DNA from: Anthoceros angustus
Taxonomy: Eukaryota; Streptophyta; Anthocerotopsida; Anthocerotales; Anthocerotaceae
NCBI GenBank assembly: GCA_010909165.1
Contig: MU008184.1
Coordinates: forward strand, 1-64,000
DNA length: 64,000 nucleotides
Direction: 5' to 3'
Shown: piece by piece, positions 56,538-64,000 of the stretch
Numbering within the stretch: position 1 is the stretch's first letter
How the letters are laid out: each line of letters opens with the position of its first letter
The notes under the pieces: generated by a model
Database searches by the model: none
Told to the model about the DNA's origin: nothing
What the model saw: the letters and a program-made list of their open reading frames with translations, nothing else
Translations under genes and position numbers: made by a program

Positions 56538-58389
56538 ATGTGCAGCAGCCGGCTGAAGGAGATTTCGTTCTTGCAAGCCGAGGGATGCGATGAGGAAGTG
56601 ATTTCCGACGAGATTGACAGAGTTTTGATGCTGGAGGGAGGAGGTGGGCGGGATATGGCGCCCCTGCTGCATGCTGACGGGGAGATGAATGGCTCTGGTG
56701 GGCGCAGCGGGCAGGAAGAGCGGAATATGCATATCGCGAGGCTGATCGCGTCCCCGGCAGTGGCCATCAAGATCAGGCAGAAGCTCCCGGACCTGCTGCA
56801 GTCGGTGAACATGGCGCACGTGAAGCTGGGCTACCACCGGGTGATCTCCCACGGCATCATGCTGCTGCTGCTGCCGCTTTTGATCGTGGTGTTCGCGGAG
56901 ATGGGGCGGATGGGGATGGACGGCCACGCCGTTCTGCAGCTGTGGCAGAAGGTGGAGTACAACCTGGTGAGCGTGATGCTGTGCACGGGCTCGCTCATCT
57001 TCGCCGCCACGCTCTACGGCATGTCGCGGCCCCGGGCGGTGTACCTGGTGGATTTCGCCTGCTACCGGCCTCACGACAAGTACCAGGTCACGCACGAGCG
57101 CTACATCCAGTGCTTGCGCGCGGCCGGGACCTTCTCGCCGGAGAACCTCGAGTTCCAGAGGCGCATCGTGGAGAGGTCGGGGCTCGGGCAGAAGACGTAC
57201 CTGCCCACCGCCATCCTGTCAGAGCCCCCAAGAACCACCATGCGGGAGGCCAGATTGGAGGCCGAGGAAGTCATGTTCAACATGCTGGACGACCTGTTCG
57301 CCAAGACCGGGGTGAAGCCCAAGGACGTGGCCATTTTGGCGGTGAACTGCAGCCTCTTTAATCCCACCCCTTCCCTCTCGTCCATGATCGTCAACCACTA
57401 CAAGATGCGCTGCAACATCAAGAGCGTGAACCTGGGCGGGATGGGATGCAGCGCCGGCCTCATCTCCATCGACCTTGCCAAAGATCTCCTCCAGGTTTGT
57501 GGTTTAATCCGTGTCTTCACAGACCTGTTCCCTTCACTTCAGTTCAATTCAAAATGAGACATTGGAAGTGCTCGTGTAGGTGCACCCCAACTCGTATGCC
57601 GTGGTGGTGAGCATGGAGAATCTCTCCCTGGCGTGGTACTTCGGCAACGATCGCTCCATGCTGGTGTCCAACTGCATTTTCCGGATGGGCGGGGCGGCGA
57701 TCCTGCTTTCCAACAGGCGGCGAGACAGGCGCACAGCCAAGTACCAGCTGGTGCATACGGTGCGGACGCACAAGGGCGCGGATGACAGATCCTACTACTG
57801 CGTGTACCAGAAGGAGGACAGGGAGAGCGACGACACCGGGCCCGGGGCGAGGGAAATCGGGGTTTCGCTGAGCCGGGATCTGATGAGCGTGGCGGGGGAT
57901 GCGCTCAAGACGAACATCACCACGCTGGGGCCGCTGGTGCTGCCGTTGTCGGAGCAGCTGCTCTTCTTCGTGTCGCTGGTCACCAGGAGGTTCTTCAACC
58001 CCAAGGCGAAGCCCTACATCCCGGACTTCAAGCTGGCGTTCGAGCACCTGTGTATCCACGCGGGAGGGCGGGCCGTGCTGGACGAGATGGAGAAGAATCT
58101 GAGCCTGACGGAGTGGCACATGGAGCCCTCGCGCATGACGCTCTTCAGGTTCGGCAACACCTCCAGCTCCTCGCTCTGGTACGAGCTGAGCTACACCGAG
58201 GAGAAGGGCCGGGTGAAGCGCGGCCACCGGCTGTGGCAGATCGCCTTCGGCTCAGGGTTCAAGTGCAACAGCGCCGTGTGGCGCGCCTTGCGCACCATTC
58301 CCCCGGATTCTGGAAACAGCGCCTGGTCGGACTGCATCCACAAATTCCCTGTCGACCTCACCAGGCTCGCTGCCAAGACTTCTCAATAA
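56538..58389 (+). CDS. 3-ketoacyl-CoA synthase (KCS), two exons
   Basis: The condensing enzyme of the ER fatty acid elongase: it joins malonyl-CoA to a long-chain acyl-CoA, giving very-long-chain acids for waxes, suberin and sphingolipids. Exons 56538-57494 and 57580-58389 join at [13 protein letters not shown] across an 85-bp GT-AG intron; 588 residues from the first ATG. N-terminal hydrophobic segments (about residues 104-120 and 143-162) precede the FAE1/CUT1-RppA domain (from [10 protein letters not shown]) and the C-terminal synthase domain. The triad is visible: Cys304 in GGMGCSAG, His479 in CIHAGGRAV and Asn512 in RFGNTSSSS. The start is uncertain: the first 60-70 residues are not conserved in the family, and in-frame methionines at 31, 40, 50 and 64 are alternatives. 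It faces the minus-strand KCS gene tail to tail. Confidence 0.93.
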
Positions 58390-58978
58390 CGCCCTTCCCA
58401 CTGGCCTTCACATCTCTCCTCAATTCATTTTCAGGCTGCTGATTTCTTCTCCATCACGTCCTGTAAGCCTGATGCTAGCAGCTCTCATAGCTCTCATTTC
58501 TCAAACTCCAAGAAGCCGGAGGATGGACTACCACACTACTTCCTTCCTCCGCCATGCTTGTGCAGCAAAGATTATGTTCAACTCCGGCTGTTCCTCCTGT
58601 CCCTGTTCGTGAACGGCAGATAAGGTCATCTTCACATTTAGGTATGGAGCAAGATTGTGACACGTTTTTTCATTGCACCTTGCTACATGGATGCAATTGC
58701 AAGGAAATGAAATAAGATACAAAAAATAAAATAAAGTTGTGAGGTTCTGCTATCCTCAGTCTCTCGCACTCCAATCTCACTGTTGGAAATGAGAATGTGA
58801 GATGTGAGTGGGAGATTGGCATGAGGTGGATCAGAACCTGACAAGCTTTTTTACGACAATTCGCTCTCCCATCAAATCCATCATCCGCGAGACAGGGCTA
58901 TCTATATCTACAGAGGGGACTCGATTTGCCATTGCACACATTCAATGGCAGCAACAGCAGCAGTAACGGTAATGGGGA
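58390..58978. other. shared 3' intergenic space between the two KCS genes
   Basis: About 590 bp, holding both 3' untranslated regions. On the plus strand AAATGAAATAAG and AAAATAAAATAAAG (58,706-58,735) look like poly(A) signals for the left gene. No open frame of interest. Confidence 0.5.
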
Positions 58979-60544
58979 TCAGGCATCCGCAATGGAAACA
59001 GACCTAGGGACCGGTACAGGGAGTTTGTCAATGCAGTCGGCCCACGGGCCAGTTGCAGGGCGCTTGACTGCTCGGAGCGCTCTCCAGACTGCACTGTTGC
59101 ACTTGAAGCCGGAGCCGAATGCGATCTGCCACACGCGGTCGCCCTTTCGGACTCGGCCCTTGGCTTCCGTATAGGCTAGTTCGTACCACAGCGAGCTGCT
59201 GGAGGTGTTCCCGAATCTGTAGAGCGTCATTCGAGAAGGCTCCATGTGCCACTCTGTGAGCTTCAAGTTCCTTTCGAGCTCGTCCAGAACGGCTCTCCCT
59301 CCTGCATGAATGCAGAAATGCTCGAACGCAAGCTTGAAATCGGGAATGTACTCCTTGATGTTCCTCCTGAACACCTTCCGGGCAACCCAAGTGGCGAAGA
59401 AGAGGAATTGTTCCGAGAAGGGAAGAACCAATGGGCCAAGAGTAGTGATGTTGGTCTTCAGAGCACTACCAGCCACAGCCATGATGTCCTTGGAAAGTGC
59501 AACGCCGAGTTTGCCAGACTCGTCCTCCTCTTGGTAAACACAAGAGTAGCACTTGTCCACAGCACCTTTGTGGGTCCTGACTGAGGTCAACAGCTGATAC
59601 TTGGCACGCCTCCTTTCGGACTTCTTGTTGGAGAGCAGGATGGCAGCCCCACCCATGCGGAAAATACAGTTGGACACCAGCATAGATCGGTTGTTCCCGA
59701 AGTACCAGTTCAAGGTGATGTTCTCCATGCTCACTACGATTGCATACGAGTTTCCATGAACCTGCAGGAGATCACTGGCCAGGTCTATGGCTATGATCCC
59801 CGCGCTGCACCCCATACCACTCAGATTGAGGCTGCAAATGTTGCCCCGCATTTTGTAGTGGTTGACAATCATGGCTGACAGAGAAGGGGTGGGATTGAAC
59901 AAGCTGCAGTTCACCACCAGGATGCCAATGTCCTTGGGCCTCACCCCCGTCTTTTCGAACAGCTCATCCAAAGCACCAAACATCACAGTCTCTGCCTCCA
60001 GCCGGGCTTCTTGCACGCACGGGTTTGGTGGAATTCTGATCACAGCCGGAGGAAGGTAGGTCTCTTGCCCAAGCCCCGACCTTTCAATAATCTTCCTTTG
60101 GAATTCAAGGTTGTCTTCAGTGAACGTTCCTGCAAGCTTGGAGCACTTCATGAACAGCTCCCTGGGAACCTTGCGTTCGTCATCAGGCTTATAGCATGCA
60201 AAGTCCACCAGATAGACGGGCCGTCGTCTCAACATGAAGAACAACGTTCCTCCAAATACCAGAGCACCAGAGCACACAAGCACACTGATGAGATTGAACT
60301 GCAGGTGCTCCCAGAGCTGCTGAACATCCTCCTTCCCAAACCTGGCAATCCACGCTACCACCAGCAGCAGCACAGGCACCATGAAGACAAACACGGCATT
60401 GGTGATGAAGTAATGGTAGCCCAGCTTCACATACTTGAGATTGACAGACTGCAGAAAGTCAGGCAACCGCTGCCTCATTCTGATGACAACAGTGGAGTCT
60501 CCTCCGTTCATGGCACCGCTACTCTTGGCCTGCTTGGCATCCAT
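58979..60544 (-). CDS. 3-ketoacyl-CoA synthase (KCS), intronless
   Basis: A complete 521-residue condensing enzyme of very-long-chain fatty acid synthesis in the ER membrane. Two hydrophobic segments (about residues 46-66 and 83-105) precede the synthase domain starting at [10 protein letters not shown] (111-120). The catalytic residues are Cys246 (SGMGCSAG), His413 (CIHAGG) and Asn446 (RFGNTSSSS). Length is typical of the family (about 490-530). The start fits: a basic N-terminus, then [20 protein letters not shown], the usual KCS opening, and a TATA box about 100 bp upstream. It shares most motifs with the plus-strand KCS but lacks that gene's intron, and the N-termini differ, so the two are related but not recent copies. 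Which KCS subfamily would need a tree. Confidence 0.96.
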   Translation of the reverse strand: MDAKQAKSSGAMNGGDSTVVIRMRQRLPDFLQSVNLKYVKLGYHYFITNAVFVFMVPVLLLVVAWIARFGKEDVQQLWEHLQFNLISVLVCSGALVFGGTLFFMLRRRPVYLVDFACYKPDDERKVPRELFMKCSKLAGTFTEDNLEFQRKIIERSGLGQETYLPPAVIRIPPNPCVQEARLEAETVMFGALDELFEKTGVRPKDIGILVVNCSLFNPTPSLSAMIVNHYKMRGNICSLNLSGMGCSAGIIAIDLASDLLQVHGNSYAIVVSMENITLNWYFGNNRSMLVSNCIFRMGGAAILLSNKKSERRRAKYQLLTSVRTHKGAVDKCYSCVYQEEDESGKLGVALSKDIMAVAGSALKTNITTLGPLVLPFSEQFLFFATWVARKVFRRNIKEYIPDFKLAFEHFCIHAGGRAVLDELERNLKLTEWHMEPSRMTLYRFGNTSSSSLWYELAYTEAKGRVRKGDRVWQIAFGSGFKCNSAVWRALRAVKRPATGPWADCIDKLPVPVPRSVSIADA

Positions 60545-60639
60545 CTCTCAGTCCCAACCAACCCAAACCAGCCCTCCACAAAGGATCACCCCACTAGAGC
60601 TCCTGCAATGGCTTTTGAGCTGGGCAACTGTTCCTCACA

Positions 60640-60647
60640 TTTATATA
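60640..60647 (-). promoter_or_regulatory. TATA box of the minus-strand KCS gene
   Basis: TATATAAA on the minus strand, 96 bp upstream of the ATG at 60,544. This predicts transcription starting near 60,610 and a 5' leader of about 65 bases. Confidence 0.6.
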
Positions 60648-61449
60648 TCCCCTACGCATGATGGGAAGCATGGTCAAAATGAAAGCAGCATGATGGAGAA
60701 CGAATCAAATCAGAAACCTCTAGGGGTACCATGACACACACATAGCTCAATGATGGGCTCCAGGAAAAGATTAGGTGAGATGAGACACGGACAGAGGTGG
60801 ACAGCACTGGCGGTGCCTTACCACAGCTCCACGCGACACAAACAAGCCGGTAGTACAATGCTCGCTAGATAAATGCGAGACTGTTTGGAGTACACCGCAG
60901 CGTCGGCAAACTTGACCTCCCACCGACCCAGGTCCTTGCACCCCGAGGTGCTATAAGGTAGGAGAAAGAGGTCCTGGGCGATGACGAACCACAGGCATTG
61001 CTGTACATGCAGGTCCTCTGCCACCAGCTCCCCCGGCAGATCTGTGCTCAGCAACAACCGATCTGCAAGTTGCATCCCCTGCAGCAGCCAAGGAAGCAGA
61101 CAGACACGCAGGCAGGCAGGCGCGCAGGCAAAACCAGCTCAAGACCCGCCAGCCGTGCATCCAGATACTGCAGATGTACTGCGCGTGCTGCAATGCGCTG
61201 GCGAGCCTACAGACGCAGTCACATGTGATCCAGGGCAGAAGCAAGAAGCCTCTGTCTGGCCCTCGAAGTGGCTGCCGGCCCTCTCTCTCCGCGCATTTGC
61301 CTCTCCCCACACTCCGCTTCGTTCAAAATGTTGGCCGCCTAAATAGCACGTTGTGTGTTTAACTCCATGCATGCTTCACGTCCATCGGACACCAAACGGT
61401 TCCACCTTGTCCGCAGCAGCTCACCACCTAGTCATATATGAACGCTTCC
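60648..61449. other. intergenic, no gene found
   Basis: Promoter-side sequence of the KCS gene and spacer to PHYLLO. Open frames on both strands (for example 60,981-61,346) are Cys/Ser/Arg-rich and unrecognised. A CAGGCAGG repeat lies at 61,110-61,125. Confidence 0.4.
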
Positions 61450-61672
61450 TACAAAAATCACGAGGAAGGACACAAACTTCACAGCTGTAATTTACAAAAT
61501 ATAGCCCACAGAAATCACGAGAAAGGACACAAATTTCACAGCTGTAATTACAAAATATAGCCAACAGAAATCACGAGAAAGGAAACAAACTTCACAGCTG
61601 TAATTTACAAATACAGCCTACAGGAATCACGAGAAGGAAACAAACTTCACGGCTGTAATTTACAAGTAGAAG
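61450..61672 (+). repeat. four-copy 56-57 bp tandem repeat
   Basis: ATCACGAGAAAGGA(C/A)ACAAACTTCACAGCTGTAATTTACAAA-type units start at 61,457, 61,514, 61,570 and 61,626. The units abut without unique spacers. They lie about 150 bp beyond the stop codon of PHYLLO. Confidence 0.9.
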
Positions 61673-61815
61673 ATGACACAAGAAGGCTCCGCAGATGTCA
61701 AAGATCGGTAGGTAGACAGATGGAAGCAAATTAGGACCTAACACAACGGGCCAGATTCGTAAGACGAGCTAAATTCCCATTACCTACCTAGTTTGAGAAT
61801 GACATGCAGGAGACA

Positions 61816-63875
61816 TCATGGTCCCGAACAAGCCCCTAAACTGTGGACAAATTCACGCAAGGCTCGGACGAGAACCAGAGGGTTTTCTGTGTAGACACAG
61901 TGACCGCTATCTTCCACAAGGAGCACCTGTATCCGAATGCTGCTGCCGGTGCCGGGAGAAGCACGATTGTCATCGCTATTGTTGCCGTCACCTGAGTTGC
62001 TGCCGACGAAGTCATCACCATCATCCCGTTTCGTCACCTTCGGAGACTTGACCGAGGAGAATCCGCCGTCGTCTTCCATGCTCCAGTTGCTGATCGTCTT
62101 CTGCACTGTTGCCAGGAAGTTTTCCTTCTCCGTTATGAGGTACGGCTTGAGATCCTCATACAGCTCGTTGGAGAGGCTGATGTTGTCATTCCGACCATTG
62201 CCAGGTAGGTTTAAGTTCTTGTTCTTGCGTTCTCTCGCAAGCCAGGCAGGAAAACTGTTGTCATCTGCCGACACGTTTTCTAGGAAGCCAGGTGATAGGG
62301 CTGGGGTCTCTGCCTTGGGTTGTGGCACAGCGGAGGATCCCGCGTGGCATCTCTCACGCATTTGATTTGCGATTTTCACGAACTTGGAATCTAGCTTTCC
62401 AGCAACGCAGAGAATAGGGAGACTGCAGGCCGTTAAGTCTTCCCACAGGGACCTGAGCACAGCACGTTCAGAAAGAGTTACAAAGTCATATCGTAACCCT
62501 GGACCCATGAAGTAGAGGTGGATGGAACTCACGGTTGGCGTCCAACGCTGAGGAAGCGAAATGATCTAGCTAAGGCGACGTGGTCCTTGTGATCCATCCG
62601 CCTTCTTTTTATTTCTTGGTAGTCTGGACGACTACGAAGGCTGGCGACAGCACGAAACAAGTGTCAGAAGACTTATCAAAGAATCTCCATCCTGCAGTGG
62701 GATCCCTGTGCATGCTTCAAGTGTACCTACCTTCTCCACAAGGGCTTGCTGTACCAGAACTCTAGAAAGCTCTCGAGACCCTTTTCTACCAAGGCATCCG
62801 CCAGATCATCGTCCTGTGCTGCTCGGATACCTTGACTGTTGATGTCTGGAAGTCCTGGGCTTCCCGAGACTATCACTGCAGCCGCAACCTTCCAATGCAA
62901 CTAGCATTGTGAGATAAAGAAGGACACACATCAAGGACCAACACAGATTCCGTTACAAGGTGAAATTATCACCTGTTGGCTGTGCCGCAGAGCTTGGTAC
63001 AGAGCTACCCTTCCTCCCAAAGAGTACCCGACTAGTACCACCTTCCCTGCCTCTAGGCTCGTTATCAGATCAGCGAGAGCAGCGGTCACAGCATCCACTT
63101 TCCAATCATCTCCCGCCGATGCACAACAGTCGATTGTGGTATTGCCATGGCCAATAAGATCCACCGCAATGCATCGGAATGATGGTGACAAAGCATCCAT
63201 CACAGGAACCCAATCCCTTCCAGTGCCCAAGAAGCCATGAAGAAAGAACAACGTCGGCTTCTCGTTCATGGTGACCTGCAAACAATAGGACAAATGTTTA
63301 GGATGCTTCCGTCTGCATGAACACAGACGTGTGCTTGTGCAGACCAACATCAACACTGACTCTCCATCAAACAAGATGTTCCTTACATCTGAAGAGTTGG
63401 AAGCTGTATCCAGGACATAGAAATCGTAGGTGGTTGACCCACGATTCACGCTCTTCCTGTAAGAGATGAAGTTGCAAGGACCGAGCTTCATACTCTCTGT
63501 AGGTGGACTCAACTGCACCTGTTCCGGTCCAGTTGAAGATGCACTTACCACGACGCCAGAACTTGTGCGGACCACCTTGAAGTACTTGGTAATGATGTCA
63601 TTGCCATTCGAAGGGAGCCACGTGAAGGTTCCAAGCCCATGTGCCACATCTGCTGAGGGAACACATGCAGAATCGTAGGGCTGTCCATATCTCTCTCGAT
63701 CAGCTTCCCACTCTGAACGCCGTTGATTAACATAGGCAGCAAGCTCCGCATAGGCAGCCAGACTGACACTGCTTTCAAATGCTGCACTTATCACTGCTGC
63801 CATTCCATGACTCTGGCCCCATCGCGCAATTGAGGCTGCATTCTCAAACCCACCCACTCGGCTTGGTTTGATCAC
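61816..63875 (-). CDS. PHYLLO: PHYLLO 3' part: o-succinylbenzoate synthase and SHCHC synthase domains
   Basis: Plant PHYLLO is a fusion of MenF remnant, MenD, MenC and MenH that makes the naphthoquinone ring of phylloquinone in plastids. Here the minus strand holds the last five exons I can place: 63875-63387, 63275-62973, 62888-62731, 62640-62533 and 62452-61816, all GT-AG and in phase. The first carries the end of MenC (VIKPSRVGGFENAA, then SAAFESSVSLAAYAEL). The second starts MenH (TLFFLHGFLGTGRDWVPVM, nucleophile Ser in VGYSLGGRVALYQA). The third has VIVSGSPGLPD and the last ends with the catalytic His in LLVEDSGHCVYTENPLVLV. A roughly 130-residue low-complexity insertion lies at 61,945-62,345. 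The 5' part (MenF, MenD, most of MenC) lies beyond 64,000. Confidence 0.92.
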
Positions 63876-64000
63876 CTGAGTCACAATCGATAAGTCAGTT
63901 CCCATTGCCGCACAGTGGCATCAACACAAAGGATGTTCGAATCCGCAACACATAGAACAAACAGTTCTCGGCATATATCACGATGTGCACCACGTACCAA

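Noticed and set aside
56942-57361. 139-codon frame overlapping the KCS gene
   Set aside because: GC-rich shadow frame of the KCS exon, with no homology of its own.
60981-61346. Cys/Arg-rich open frame upstream of the KCS gene
   Set aside because: Opposed by equally long frames on the other strand, contains a CAGG repeat, and shows no recognisable motif.
61450-61672. CRISPR-like regular repeat
   Set aside because: The 56-57 bp units abut with no unique spacers, and the context is a plant nuclear gene; it is an ordinary tandem repeat.
1-64000. tRNA or rRNA genes
   Set aside because: No cloverleaf with A/B boxes or rRNA core sequence was recognised by eye; a tRNAscan-SE run would be needed to exclude them.

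Overview
The window is nuclear DNA from a land plant. The evidence is three complete protein genes split by GT-AG introns, a plant-type PHYLLO gene running off the right edge, and large Ty3/gypsy and Ty1/copia LTR retrotransposons. The species cannot be fixed from the sequence; long CAG/CTG-derived polyglutamine and polyleucine tracts, short introns and old LTR elements would suit several land-plant lineages. There are two worlds: 1-42.3 kb is almost entirely transposon wreckage, and 44.8-64 kb is gene space.

Left part. Bases 1-765 encode, on the minus strand and with frameshifts, part of a dihydrolipoyl dehydrogenase that looks bacterial (Bacteroidota-like). It joins plant repeat abruptly, so contamination or an assembly chimera is more likely than transfer. 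From 1.68 to 16.27 kb lies a decayed Ty3/gypsy element: LTRs of about 1.09 kb, a TGGCGCC primer-binding site, gag with two zinc knuckles, protease, RT, RNase H and integrase. Downstream of integrase it carries minisatellites and an extra coiled-coil reading frame (here ORF-X). A second, minus-strand relic with an integrase C-terminus and its own ORF-X follows (16.4-19.2 kb), then a related 1.6-kb LTR (20.0-21.6 kb). From 21.6 to 32 kb there is unidentified repeat-like sequence with no gene I can defend. From 32 to 35.9 kb there is a minus-strand gypsy relic. A Ty1/copia element (35,990-42,289) with 5-bp target duplications has inserted into coiled-coil sequence there.

Right part. A polyQ trihelix transcription factor gene (44.8-46.4 kb) is followed after about 250 bp by a 14-exon gene for (S)-ureidoglycine aminohydrolase (46,606-49,702), an enzyme of purine (ureide) breakdown; I assembled its exons from phase-compatible splice sites. 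An AT-rich gene-free stretch with several tandem repeats follows. Then come two convergent 3-ketoacyl-CoA synthase genes (56.5-58.4 kb plus strand, one intron; 59.0-60.5 kb minus strand, intronless) for very-long-chain fatty acid elongation. The window ends with the 3' half of PHYLLO (MenC and MenH domains; phylloquinone synthesis) on the minus strand. These host genes serve unrelated pathways and are neighbours, not an operon.

The best leads for something new are ORF-X of the gypsy family, a dispersed CCTAC...GTAGG hairpin motif confined to that family, and a roughly 130-residue low-complexity insertion inside the MenH domain of PHYLLO.
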